Shown here one piece after another: positions 29,006-39,494 of a DNA stretch of 64,000 nucleotides; within the stretch, counting starts at the first letter, position 1; each line of letters begins with the position of its first letter. The DNA lies in contig JACKOB010000002.1 of assembly GCA_024234575.1 (NCBI GenBank), positions 248,001 to 312,000 of the forward strand. Reading direction: 5' to 3'. This DNA comes from Hahellaceae bacterium. GTDB lineage: Bacteria > Pseudomonadota > Gammaproteobacteria > Pseudomonadales > Oleiphilaceae. The notes beneath the pieces are model-generated. The model was given only the letters and a program-made list of their open reading frames with translations. It searched no databases and was not told where the DNA came from. The position numbers and the translations under genes are program-made.

Positions 29006-30070
29006 TCAATGATCGCTTTTTACATCAACATCGTTCTGACTATCAACTATCTCATCGCCACTCATGAGTATTGCCATCCAGCGTGTTTCATCATTACTTT
29101 CGAGGGCCATTTTTAACATGATCGTCAGCGGAATGGACAACAACATGCCGACCGGCCCCAGTACCCACCCCCAAAACACCAAAGAGAGAAATACCACCAA
29201 CGTCGATAAGCCTAATCCCCGCCCCATATATCGCGGCTCAATGATGCTACCCATCACCACGTTCGCAAATATATATCCCAGGGATGCCAGCAAGGCGTGG
29301 AAGGCATCCAGCTGCAGCATCGCCAGCAATACCGCCGGAACCGCCGCGATTATTGAACCTATGTTGGGAACGAAGTTAAGCAGGAATGCCACCAATCCCC
29401 ACAGCAGCGCATAATCGACACCGACGATGAGCAGCCAGATGTAAATCAGCACCCCCGTCACCATACTGATCAGCGTCTTAATAGTCATGTACTGCTTTAC
29501 GTTTTCCAAAAACAATTCGCTCTTGGATACGTGCCCGCCATCGCCAAAAGCTAAATGCAGTTTAGCCCGCAGCGACATCCCTTCGAACAGCATAAAAATA
29601 ACTGTCACTATTATCAAAAACGCATTAGAGAGCACGCCCCCCAAACTGCCAAGCGTGTTAGCCACAATTTTAAGGGCTACTGAAGGGTCAAAGTACTGCT
29701 GCACCAGATTTTTCGGCACATCAATGCCCCACTCTGCCAGATAACCAATTGCCGACCCGAGCAGCACATTTACCCGTCCCTGATATTTCGGCAAATCGTT
29801 GGTAAACTCCGAGATGGATGACGCCAATACAGAAACAAACAACACCTGAATAACAGTGATACCGACAACCACAATCAGCAATGACAACCAGCTCGGTAGC
29901 CCTTTTTTCTGCATCAGCACAAACGGTGGCGCACAGAGAATGGCGAAGAAACCAGAAAGCAGCAGTGTGGCCATAATCGATTCCGCTGCTTTAATACCTG
30001 CAACGACAATAACAAATGACGCCAACACCACCAGAAATCGCGCGCCTGAAGAGAATCCTGTAGGGTTCAT
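29006..30070 (-). CDS. AI-2E family transporter (PerM/YdiK-like)
   Basis: 354 residues with about eight hydrophobic segments and the family region VTGVLIYIWLLIVGVDYALLWGLVAFLLNFVPNIGSIIA. Members include putative autoinducer-2 exporters and Na+/H+ antiporters, so the transported substrate cannot be named. The gene follows ppk by 35 bases and precedes the binding-protein gene by 3 bases, making a likely three-gene transcript. Confidence 0.9.
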   Translation of the reverse strand: MNPTGFSSGARFLVVLASFVIVVAGIKAAESIMATLLLSGFFAILCAPPFVLMQKKGLPSWLSLLIVVVGITVIQVLFVSVLASSISEFTNDLPKYQGRVNVLLGSAIGYLAEWGIDVPKNLVQQYFDPSVALKIVANTLGSLGGVLSNAFLIIVTVIFMLFEGMSLRAKLHLAFGDGGHVSKSELFLENVKQYMTIKTLISMVTGVLIYIWLLIVGVDYALLWGLVAFLLNFVPNIGSIIAAVPAVLLAMLQLDAFHALLASLGYIFANVVMGSIIEPRYMGRGLGLSTLVVFLSLVFWGWVLGPVGMLLSIPLTIMLKMALESNDETRWMAILMSGDEIVDSQNDVDVKSDH

Positions 30071-30105
30071 TTTTTACGCCTTTACAAGTAGTCTTTGTAA
30101 CACGA

Positions 30106-32196
30106 TTAACGTGCAGCCAGTTTATCGAGCAGAGCACTCTGTACGCTAAACCGCTCTTCCCCTTCTTGTGGGGTGAGCTGACCATAGCTACCATCTGGCT
30201 TTAACTCCCAACTTTGACAGTTGTCTTTCAAATACCAATCCAGCTCTTCTTTCACCCTTTCGGAAAGCTTTTTATTCTCGATAGGAAAGCAGGTCTCGAC
30301 CCGATTAATGAGGTTACGGCTCATCCAGTCTGCGCTGGCGCAGTAAACATCTCCCTTGCCCTCATTGTGAAAATAGAAGACGCGCGTATGCTCAAGAAAC
30401 CGACCAATAATCGAGCGTACTCTGATGTTTTCTGAAAGCCCTGGTATCCCAGGCTTTAGGCAACAAATGCCGCGGATGAGCAGATCTATCTTCACACCCG
30501 ACCGAGAGGCTTTAAACAGCGCTTTCATGATTTTTGGCTCAGTTAAGGCGTTCACCTTCACCAGAATATAACCCTCTTTGCCTTGCTCAACATTGACTCG
30601 CTCTCGGTCAATAAGGCTGATCATCTGATCATGCAACGTAAAAGGCGCATGAAACAGCTTTTTAATTTTCAGCGCCTTCCCCATGCCGGTTAACTGCTGA
30701 AATATACGATGCACATCATCAGTCAGAGCAGGATCACAGGTCATAAAGCTATAATCAGAATAAAGCTTGGCATTGCCTGCATGATAGTTGCCCGTCCCCA
30801 GATGCACATATCGACGCAGAACCCCATCTTCACGACGCACAATCATGATCATTTTGGCATGGGTTTTAAAGCCAACCACACCATACACCACCACTACGCC
30901 CGCCTCTTGCAGACGGCTGGCGAGCTCAAGGTTTTCCTCTTCATCAAAGCGTGCCCGCAACTCAACAACCGCCGTCACTTCTTTACCTCGCCTGGCAGCA
31001 TCAACAAGCGCTGCCACCATTTCAGAGTCAGCGCCGGTACGATAGAGCGTTTGCTTAATCGCCAGTACGTTGGGGTCTTTTGCTGCCTGTCGCAAAAGAT
31101 CAATCACTGGTGTAAAGGTTTCATAGGGGTGAAGCAGCAAAATATCCCGTTGCTTAATCGCATCCATGATTTTTTCTTTACTGCGAACATTCTTTGGCAC
31201 CCCCGGTGTAAAGCTGGGGTATTCGAGGTCAGGCCGATTGGTTAACCTGCCTACCGCCATGAGTCGGGCAAGGTTCACCGGTCCATTAACCTTATACAGT
31301 TCAGCACCAGTGAGGTTAAATTCTTTAAGCAGGAACGCCACTAGCTCCTCGGGGCAATTATCAACGACTTCAAGGCGCACCGCATCACCAAACCTGCGGC
31401 TAAGTAACTCACCTCTTAAAGTCGAGGCCAGGTCCACCATATCATCGTCTTCAAGCTCCAAGTCGGCATTTCGGGTTAAACGAAACTGGTAAGATCCTTT
31501 AATCTGCATCCCCGGAAACAGTTGTTCAGCATGGGCATGAATAATCGATGAAAGAAAAACAATATTATCCCCGCCATTACAGACGTCATCTGGCAGCCTT
31601 ACAAGCCGGGGCAGCGAGCGCGGTGCAGGCACAATCGCCATACCGGTTTCTCGACCAAAAGCGTCTTTCCCCTCAAGGGACACGATGAAGTTTAAGCTTT
31701 TATTAACCAGGCGCGGAAAAGGGTGGGATGGATCGAGCCCGATGGGATTGATGACCGGCAAGACCTCATCTTCAAAATACTTTTCGATCCAGGCTGTTTG
31801 CACATCCGTCCAATCGGCACGCTTAACAAAGCGGATACCCTGGGCTTCGAGCTCTGGTAAAAGCACATCATTGAGAATACTGTATTGCTCATCGACATAG
31901 CCGTGGACCACGCGGTCGATTTCTGCAAGTACCTCTGTTGGCGCTTTGCCATCGGGACCAATGGATTCCCGGCCATATTTTATTTGTTGCCGCAGACCAG
32001 CGACCCGAATTTCGAAAAACTCATCCATATTGCTGCTGAATATGCAGCAAAATAACAGTCGGTTGAGCAAGGGGTGGTTTTTGTCTAACGCCTGCTTTAA
32101 TACGCGAGAATTGAACTGCAAATGGCTGAGTTCGCGATTAAAGTAATTGGAGTGGGCGTTTAGATCAATAACATCACAAGATTCTTCGGAACTCAT
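30106..32196 (-). CDS. ppk1: Polyphosphate kinase 1
   Basis: 696 residues from MSSEESCDVIDL (ATG 32196, GAAGG upstream; a TTG at 32205 is rejected). The N domain starts with YFNRELSHLQFNSRVL. The catalytic histidines are in VVGFKTHAKMIMIVRR, the autophosphorylated His, and GTGNYHAGNAKLYSD, matching the phospholipase-D-like double motif of PPK1. It reversibly polymerises the terminal phosphate of ATP into polyphosphate, linked to stress survival and motility. hemB lies upstream on the same strand after 122 bases, as in P. aeruginosa. Confidence 0.96.
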   Translation of the reverse strand: MSSEESCDVIDLNAHSNYFNRELSHLQFNSRVLKQALDKNHPLLNRLLFCCIFSSNMDEFFEIRVAGLRQQIKYGRESIGPDGKAPTEVLAEIDRVVHGYVDEQYSILNDVLLPELEAQGIRFVKRADWTDVQTAWIEKYFEDEVLPVINPIGLDPSHPFPRLVNKSLNFIVSLEGKDAFGRETGMAIVPAPRSLPRLVRLPDDVCNGGDNIVFLSSIIHAHAEQLFPGMQIKGSYQFRLTRNADLELEDDDMVDLASTLRGELLSRRFGDAVRLEVVDNCPEELVAFLLKEFNLTGAELYKVNGPVNLARLMAVGRLTNRPDLEYPSFTPGVPKNVRSKEKIMDAIKQRDILLLHPYETFTPVIDLLRQAAKDPNVLAIKQTLYRTGADSEMVAALVDAARRGKEVTAVVELRARFDEEENLELASRLQEAGVVVVYGVVGFKTHAKMIMIVRREDGVLRRYVHLGTGNYHAGNAKLYSDYSFMTCDPALTDDVHRIFQQLTGMGKALKIKKLFHAPFTLHDQMISLIDRERVNVEQGKEGYILVKVNALTEPKIMKALFKASRSGVKIDLLIRGICCLKPGIPGLSENIRVRSIIGRFLEHTRVFYFHNEGKGDVYCASADWMSRNLINRVETCFPIENKKLSERVKEELDWYLKDNCQSWELKPDGSYGQLTPQEGEERFSVQSALLDKLAAR

Positions 32197-32317
32197 AAGC
32201 AGCAACCTTCAAATACAATTAACTTTTAATACCTTAGATAATCGCCATCAGTATAGACAACGATCATGACAATTTATGTTGAGCAGTTGCACCCTGCGCA
32301 TTTGCAGTGAATCGCGC

Positions 32318-33340
<1,023 letters not shown>

Positions 33341-33606
33341 TTACAAGACCGCCTCATCACATAAAAATGTGTTCAAACGCGGCACAAAAATACATATCAA
33401 GTCATCATACGAATTATACTAGACCCGGTGGCAAGAGCCTTGCCTCAAGTCAGGATGATTTCAATCATAGCCCTGAACTATTCAGAATTTAACAGGTCTA
33501 TGAGTACCAACAGTCTGCCAGGCTAAATCGACCTCAACTCAATGGGCACTCCAGGATTGCAGCGAGTGTAGCCTATGCAACTCACCGTCAGCAAACGAGA
33601 ACAGAT

Positions 33607-35745
33607 ATGGATAAGAAAAAAGGCGCGCTACTGCTACTGATCGTCGCTCTCATCGCCAGTTACTTTATATTCGACCTGGGCCAGTATTTTTCATTAAGTT
33701 ATGTCCAGCAACAAAAAGCCGACATTGAAGCCTATTACCAGGCAAATCCCTGGCAAACAGCAATACTCTATCTGGTTACTTACATTATTGTCACCGGCTT
33801 ATCTTTGCCCGGGGCGGCAGTCATGACGCTAGCCGGAGGCGCGATATTTGGTCTGGTTGAAGGTACTATACTGGTCTCCTTTGCCAGCACGATTGGCGCG
33901 ACCCTGGCCTTTCTGGCATCGAGAGTCCTGCTACGGGATGCCATTCAGAAAAAATTTGGGGATTCACTTAAAGCCATTAATGCCGGCATCAAAGAAGAAG
34001 GGGCAATTTACCTGTTCGGATTGCGCCTGGTTCCACTCTTTCCGTTTTTTGTAATCAATCTGGTGATGGGGCTTACCCCGATCAGGGTGGTAACTTTTTT
34101 CGTCGTATCCCAAATCGGCATGCTGCCTGGCACATTAGTGTACGTGAACGCGGGTACCCAGCTGGCAAATATCGACTCGTTATCAGGAATTTTGTCACCC
34201 GGACTACTCTTTTCATTTGTCCTGTTAGGCATATTTCCGCTTATCGCTAATAAAGGACTGGCCATGCTCAAAGAAAAAAAGGCACTGGCCAGTTTTCAGC
34301 GCCCAGCAACATTCGACACCAACATGGTTGTTATTGGTGCCGGTGCGGGGGGATTGGTATCCAGCTATATTGCTGCAGCAACTAAAGCCAAAGTCACCCT
34401 GATTGAAAAACATAAAATGGGAGGCGATTGTCTGAACACCGGCTGTGTACCCAGCAAGGCGCTGATTCGTTCCGCGAAAATGGCTCATTATTTATCCAGA
34501 GCAGAAGAGTTCGGGCTTGAAAAAGTTACGCCCGAAGCAAACTTCCAGGCAGTGATGGAAAGAGTGCACAACATCATTCGAAATGTTGAGCCCCATGACT
34601 CGATTGAACGCTATACCAGTCTGGGTGTTGATTGCGAAACCGGCGAAGCCACTATTATCGACCCCTATCGCGTCGCGGTGAATGGCCGCACCATTACAAC
34701 CAAGAGCATCGTGGTTGCTACAGGTGCCCGCCCCTTCGTGCCACCAATAGAGGGTATCGACAATGTCCCCTATTACACATCTGATACGATTTGGAATCTA
34801 AAAGAAGCACCGAAGCGCATGCTTATTATTGGCGGCGGACCGATAGGCTGTGAGTTGACTCAGGCATTTTGCCGGCTTGGCATAAGCATCACGCAACTTG
34901 ATCGCTCTGCCAGACTGCTGCCACGAGAAGATCATGACGTCGCAGATGTAGTGCAAAAAAGATTTGTGGCGGAAGGTGTCAATCTCAAACTGGGATATGA
35001 AACCAAGCGATTCGAAAAAACTAACGATGGCTATGAACTCATCTGCCAAAAAGACGGGGCTGAAGAACGGCTAGCCTTTGATGTTTTGCTGTTGGCAGTC
35101 GGCAGAAAAGCCAATGTCAGTGGCTTCGGTCTCGAAAAGCTCGGCATCAAAATAAATGACAACGGAACCATTAAAGTAAACGAGTACCTGCAAACAACGG
35201 TCCCCAACATTTACGCCTGTGGTGATGTCGCTGGGCCTTATCAGTTTACTCATACGGCCGCGCACCAGGCCTGGTATGCTGCCGTCAACAGCCTCTTCGG
35301 CCTCTTCCGCCGGTTTAAAGTGGATTATCGGGTCATCCCATGGTCAACATTTACTGACCCGGAAGTAGCCAGAGTCGGCTTGAACGAGCAAGATGCGCAA
35401 ACACAGAATATCGCCTATGAAAAAACCGTCTACGGCATTGATGACCTGGACCGAGCCATTGCCGATGGTGAAGCACATGGTTTCGTCAAAGTATTAACCG
35501 TACCGGGAAAAGATAAAATTCTGGGGGTGACGATTGTTGGACATCATGCGGGGGATTTAATTGCCGAATATGTGCAAGCAATGAAATATGGTATTGGCAT
35601 GAATAAAATTCTCGGTACCATTCACATCTATCCAACGCTGACAGAATCAAACAAGTATGCGGCCGGCGAATGGAAAAGAGCACATGTATCACCCCGCACA
35701 TTGGCCTGGGTCGAGAAGTTTCATTTGTGGCGCAGACAGGGGTAG
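33607..35745 (+). CDS. TVP38/TMEM64 membrane domain fused to a FAD-dependent disulfide oxidoreductase
   Basis: 712 residues. Residues 1-225 form a SNARE-associated (VTT, DedA-like) membrane domain with several helices and the motif LPGAAVMTLAGGAIFG. From about 238 a full pyridine nucleotide-disulfide reductase follows: FAD site VIGAGAGGLVSSY, redox pair Cys275/Cys280 in GGDCLNTGCVPSKALI, NAD site IIGGGPIGCELTQAF, second FAD site IYACGDVAGPYQFTH and the C-terminal HIYPTLTES with its active-site His. The second half resembles mercuric reductase or lipoamide dehydrogenase but lacks the vicinal C-terminal Cys pair and the NmerA domain of MerA. The combination is known from other proteobacteria; its function is not. 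Confidence 0.92.
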   Translation: MDKKKGALLLLIVALIASYFIFDLGQYFSLSYVQQQKADIEAYYQANPWQTAILYLVTYIIVTGLSLPGAAVMTLAGGAIFGLVEGTILVSFASTIGATLAFLASRVLLRDAIQKKFGDSLKAINAGIKEEGAIYLFGLRLVPLFPFFVINLVMGLTPIRVVTFFVVSQIGMLPGTLVYVNAGTQLANIDSLSGILSPGLLFSFVLLGIFPLIANKGLAMLKEKKALASFQRPATFDTNMVVIGAGAGGLVSSYIAAATKAKVTLIEKHKMGGDCLNTGCVPSKALIRSAKMAHYLSRAEEFGLEKVTPEANFQAVMERVHNIIRNVEPHDSIERYTSLGVDCETGEATIIDPYRVAVNGRTITTKSIVVATGARPFVPPIEGIDNVPYYTSDTIWNLKEAPKRMLIIGGGPIGCELTQAFCRLGISITQLDRSARLLPREDHDVADVVQKRFVAEGVNLKLGYETKRFEKTNDGYELICQKDGAEERLAFDVLLLAVGRKANVSGFGLEKLGIKINDNGTIKVNEYLQTTVPNIYACGDVAGPYQFTHTAAHQAWYAAVNSLFGLFRRFKVDYRVIPWSTFTDPEVARVGLNEQDAQTQNIAYEKTVYGIDDLDRAIADGEAHGFVKVLTVPGKDKILGVTIVGHHAGDLIAEYVQAMKYGIGMNKILGTIHIYPTLTESNKYAAGEWKRAHVSPRTLAWVEKFHLWRRQG

Positions 35746-35775
35746 CCATTTTAACCAGGGCCGTCTGGGCTCTGC

Positions 35776-36534
35776 CTAGCGAATAATTATACCTGCCGTT
35801 GAATTCTCGATTTCGACATACTTGTGTTCGATAGTGGCTCTAAGCTCGGTAATATCCGTCATAAAAAAGGCAGCCACTATCATTGCCACACCTGCTGTAA
35901 AGCAGGCGGCGCCAACCATACGAAACCCCAGGATTCGACGTCGCTGAAAACGATCCTGGGTCATCTCTGACCAGTGACAAAAGGAAGACGGCTCGGACAG
36001 GAAAACACTAAAAGGGTTCATTCTGCGCACAATGCCAGAGTGGGTTTCGTCCTGATTGCGCAAATACAACACGATAAACGAGAGCGACAACGCCAGAATG
36101 CAGGAAGCCAGAATAATATGTACCACATTAAGCTGAATATTCACCAACAGGGCACCTGACAACAATACGACACACAGTGCGGCGAGCATGATCATCAGGA
36201 AAATACTGCCTTTACCCAGGCGGCTGCGCTGACGTCGGCTGCGGGACACGCAAACATTAACGACGTCTCCTACCTGCAATTGCTCAGCGCCTGCATGGTC
36301 AAGGGAGGTAAAGCGGGTTAGCTGACCAGCCCACAAGTACTCGATAATGGGGTACATACCCGATGACGCACGTCTGGGCCTTCTGGAGCTGCCACCTAAC
36401 AAGTAAGGAGAGGTAAACGACACGACTCGCCCTTTGACTGAATAAGAGCTGTAAAGAAATCGAACATAATCCCAAAAGATAAACCAGCCCGCAGTAAAAA
36501 GCGTCAGCCCCATTACAAGAACAAAAACATCCAT
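35776..36534 (-). CDS. DUF3592-like membrane protein
   Basis: 252 residues from ATG 36534, preferred to GTG 36543 because AAGGTG sits 6 bases before it. A first membrane helix at about 3-24 is followed by a soluble segment (VKGRVVSFTSPYLLGG, then YPIIEYLWAGQLTRFTS, LQVGDVVNVCVS) with the pattern of DUF3592 proteins. Three further hydrophobic segments lie around 115-135, 140-162 and 208-232. Function unknown. It converges with the flavoprotein fusion gene and is followed upstream by the lipase foldase gene in the same direction 230 bases away. Confidence 0.65.
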   Translation of the reverse strand: MDVFVLVMGLTLFTAGWFIFWDYVRFLYSSYSVKGRVVSFTSPYLLGGSSRRPRRASSGMYPIIEYLWAGQLTRFTSLDHAGAEQLQVGDVVNVCVSRSRRQRSRLGKGSIFLMIMLAALCVVLLSGALLVNIQLNVVHIILASCILALSLSFIVLYLRNQDETHSGIVRRMNPFSVFLSEPSSFCHWSEMTQDRFQRRRILGFRMVGAACFTAGVAMIVAAFFMTDITELRATIEHKYVEIENSTAGIIIR

Positions 36535-36764
36535 TGTTTTCACCTTATTGCTGTTTTTTTAGAGGTGCAATTAAAGAGGTATGTACTATCAACGACTAAC
36601 AGTTATAAGGCTTTGGTGAATGCTCGAATAATTAGCAATGGGAGGTTCACTCGTATCCGCACAAAATCAACAGATAATTCTGGTACAACTGTTCGCGGGA
36701 GTATACTGCCCTCGACCGCGTCAGGCAATCTCGAACACAACCTTGTCTCGATATAATTTGATTT

Positions 36765-37805
36765 TTATTCCCGGCCAATACGATCTAAAGCCGCCACCCG
36801 TCGAATCTCTAATTCTGAAAAATGAGACTGCCGCAGACGCGCCAGCGCCGCCGTCTTATCAGTCTGGTCCATGGCGGTATCATCGAGGGCCTTTTTTTCC
36901 AGGCGGTATGCACGTAAGCGGCGGGTAAAATCTTCACGCTCGGCATCTAAAAGTGCCAACCGTTGGGCCGCCTCGTCACCGACCATTTCGGCTCTTGCCG
37001 CATAGACTTCGGCGGCTGATGCCCCGGCGCTTTTCAGCTCGTATTCCCGGACAGTTAACTGCTCATACATTTGCGTCTGCTCACGCTGCTGCTTAATGTG
37101 AGCAGGCAACATAGCTTCGGCACCCTGTAATTGTTCTTTCTTCTCGGCATCCGTCAAATCCTGATTATTCACGATTTGCAGTTTTTTAAGCGTGTATTGA
37201 TCTACCGCCTCTTCCTCGCCAAAAAATGCATTGGCAACATCTTCACCCAAAAAGGTCACACGGGTTTCACGAATGATCCTAAGGCGCTCCGCCATACCGC
37301 CTAATTGCCCAGCATCCAGCGTGAGCACATTGACTTCGCCAATATCTTGCTCAAGCTGCACCAGCCCCTGCTTATAATCGATGTAGTTACGCAGTATGGT
37401 CATTGCTTCGGTACGAGCAGGCTCGGCAAGCGCCCCTTGCACCAGCGTTTCGAGATTGGTGATAATTTCCTCAACAGAGAGCTCGCCCACCGTTCCTAAA
37501 AAGTAATCCATAAACCGCTTAATAGATTTATCAACAATCAAATGGCCTTGTTCATCAACACGAAAACCACCGTCGATGTCCGTGCCTTCTAATGACTTGG
37601 GGAGTTTAAATGGCAATTTGGAGGATGTAGGCTCGTTTACTGACAGATCGCCTTGTGTCACCACTACATCGTCAACCACACCTGTATTCTGCACAGCTTG
37701 CGGCAGGCCTGCAGTCTCGTTCGTTTGTATTGAAATATAGCCAGCCCACAATGCCAGCCCGGCAACACACAAAAATAGTAATCCCGCCAACTTCCGTCCA
37801 TTCAC
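36765..37805 (-). CDS. lifO: Lipase-specific foldase (lipase chaperone)
   Basis: 346 residues from GTG 37805, chosen because AAGGAG lies 10 bases upstream; the frame continues to 37904. An N-terminal membrane anchor (AGLLFLCVAGLALWAGYI) is followed by a variable linker and the foldase domain. The family signature RxxFDY appears as KRFMDYFLGTVGE, and the helical extended arm follows to the end. Such foldases stay in the inner membrane and fold secreted triacylglycerol lipase before type II export. In most genomes lifO follows the lipase gene directly; here no lipase is within 10 kb on either side. Confidence 0.88.
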   Translation of the reverse strand: MNGRKLAGLLFLCVAGLALWAGYISIQTNETAGLPQAVQNTGVVDDVVVTQGDLSVNEPTSSKLPFKLPKSLEGTDIDGGFRVDEQGHLIVDKSIKRFMDYFLGTVGELSVEEIITNLETLVQGALAEPARTEAMTILRNYIDYKQGLVQLEQDIGEVNVLTLDAGQLGGMAERLRIIRETRVTFLGEDVANAFFGEEEAVDQYTLKKLQIVNNQDLTDAEKKEQLQGAEAMLPAHIKQQREQTQMYEQLTVREYELKSAGASAAEVYAARAEMVGDEAAQRLALLDAEREDFTRRLRAYRLEKKALDDTAMDQTDKTAALARLRQSHFSELEIRRVAALDRIGRE

Positions 37806-38019
37806 GATTTTGCTTCTCCTTAATCTGCTTAGGGCGCACTCTTGACGACAAGGGTTTGAGAGGTGCGAAAATTTACTGGCAGCCAACACTGTGGCTACAG
37901 ACAATACTTACCGGGCTGAGAGTAGCATGAACCAAACAACCATTTTGTGCACCAATGTACATATTTTGGTTTTTTGTTTTAACGAAGAGACATTCGTGAG
38001 AAGCAAAACAGGCAGATGT

Positions 38020-38042
38020 AAAAAAGGCGCCGATTGGCGCCT
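38020..38042 (-). terminator. Intrinsic terminator after the SutA-like gene
   Basis: Stem AGGCGCC / GGCGCCT with loop GATT; on the minus strand it continues into TTTTT. It lies 35 bases past the stop of the gene at 38077. Confidence 0.87.
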
Positions 38043-38076
38043 GAAATGCTATGGACAAACCTTTTGCTACCGCTTT

Positions 38077-38295
38077 CTATATCGGAGACGAACCGTAGTT
38101 TATGGTAGGTTTGCGTGGCGGATCGGCTCTCACATTGTCATCAATAACCTGGACATGGCCACCGCGTAACAGGAACGCTTCGACGTCACTGCACAATTGA
38201 TTGCGTATTTCTCGGCGCTGGGTTTCTGTCAGTTCTGAGCCATTGCTCACGTGATCTGTATTTCTAGCGCTAACTTCAACTTCATTCACACTCAT
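38077..38295 (-). CDS. sutA: SutA-like RNA polymerase-associated protein, short form
   Basis: 72 residues. The C-terminal half (EAFLLRGGHVQVIDDN, then RADPPRKPTINYGSSPI) closely matches the end of P. aeruginosa SutA as I recall it, where the corresponding stretch is EEFLSRGGKVQEI and ADPPKKPDSKYGSRPI. SutA binds RNA polymerase and raises ribosomal RNA and maintenance gene transcription in slow-growing cells. The 105-residue Pseudomonas protein has a long acidic N-terminus; this one has about 25 residues instead. An in-frame TAG four codons before the ATG excludes a longer protein. Single gene with its own terminator. Confidence 0.8.
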   Translation of the reverse strand: MSVNEVEVSARNTDHVSNGSELTETQRREIRNQLCSDVEAFLLRGGHVQVIDDNVRADPPRKPTINYGSSPI

Positions 38296-38586
38296 GATCT
38301 TCGTACCCTATGAGAATGACCAGCCACCAATCGAAACGGCGAGTGGCTTATTTTTCAAAAAGATACATCAGCAAGCTAATGTATCGCTCCAACTGCTATT
38401 TTCCGTTATTTATAGATCAAAATGAGAGAGTGTCCAATTTTTTAAGCGCAGTTTTTTGTATCTTTTTGTTTCAGCCAATACTCGAACTAACAAACAGTTA
38501 TCCCGATTATCAAAACAGCGTGACAAATACGGCTTTTAATAGATTGTTAATATTGAACTTTTCTTTATTGCCGCGAACAAATGGCG

Positions 38587-39459
38587 TTATTTTCCCTTAC
38601 CATCAAGGCTAAGCAAGCGCCCATACAATTCTGGCCGCCTGTCGCGGAACAAGCCCCACTCTGTTCGCATCGACAACACCGCATCTAAATCAAAAGTATG
38701 AATCAGAATGGATTCAGATGTGCGGTCAGCTTCGTGCAAAAGCTCACCCGTTTCACTGGCAATAAAAGAAGAGCCATAAAAAGTAATACCGCAAGTTTCT
38801 CCGTCTTCTCGCCCCACCCTGTTCGAGGCGATCACCGGTACCACATTAGCTGCAGCATGACCTTGCATAACGCGCTGCCAATGCGGCTTCGAGTCAATGC
38901 TGGCATCGTAAGGCTCCGAGCCAATGGCGGTAGGATAAAACAGTAATTCCGCCCCTTGCAGAACCATGGCGCGAGCGGCCTCAGGAAACCACTGGTCCCA
39001 ACAGATGGCGGCGCCTATTCTTCCATAGGCGGTCTGCCATACTTTAAAGCCGGTATCACCGGGCGAAAAGTACTGCTTCTCCTGATAACCCGGGCCATTG
39101 GGGATATGGCTTTTACGGTAGTTTTCCAACACGCGGCCATCGGCATCTATCACACAGAGCGAATTAAAAAAGGTGTTATTGGCCTTCTCGAAATAACTCA
39201 ATGGCAACACCACCTGAAGCGACTTGGCTAACGCACTAAAATGTCGGATAAGCGGATTATTTTCGAATGGTTTGGCCAGTGCAAAATGCTTTTCATCCTG
39301 ATCCACGCAGAAGTAAGGCGTTTCAAACAACTCCTGAATGAGAATAATCTGCGCCCCCTTCGCCGCCGCCTCACGTATCAACTTCTCGGCCCGACTGACA
39401 TTGCCTTCGATATCCCAACTACAGGCCATTTGTGTTGCGGCCACGGTAACTTGTCTCAT
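38587..39459 (-). CDS. aguB: N-carbamoylputrescine amidase
   Basis: 290 residues of the nitrilase superfamily. The catalytic triad is visible as Glu in LILIQELFE, Lys in NYRKSHIPNGPGYQEK and Cys in GAAICWDQWFPE. The protein closes with VLSMRTEWGLFRDRRPELYG, usual for AguB. It hydrolyses N-carbamoylputrescine to putrescine, ammonia and CO2, in the agmatine route. It is 35 bases downstream of aguA, which supplies its substrate; good ribosome site AAGAGGAAG. Confidence 0.94.
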   Translation of the reverse strand: MRQVTVAATQMACSWDIEGNVSRAEKLIREAAAKGAQIILIQELFETPYFCVDQDEKHFALAKPFENNPLIRHFSALAKSLQVVLPLSYFEKANNTFFNSLCVIDADGRVLENYRKSHIPNGPGYQEKQYFSPGDTGFKVWQTAYGRIGAAICWDQWFPEAARAMVLQGAELLFYPTAIGSEPYDASIDSKPHWQRVMQGHAAANVVPVIASNRVGREDGETCGITFYGSSFIASETGELLHEADRTSESILIHTFDLDAVLSMRTEWGLFRDRRPELYGRLLSLDGKGK

Positions 39460-39494
39460 TTGCTTCCTCTTACGTGATTATCCGGTGCATCAAT

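Noticed and set aside
28109..29100. Possible cobalamin riboswitch for the BtuF-like protein
   Set aside because: Its start is only 3 bases from the previous stop and no B12-box-like conserved sequence is seen upstream of the group.
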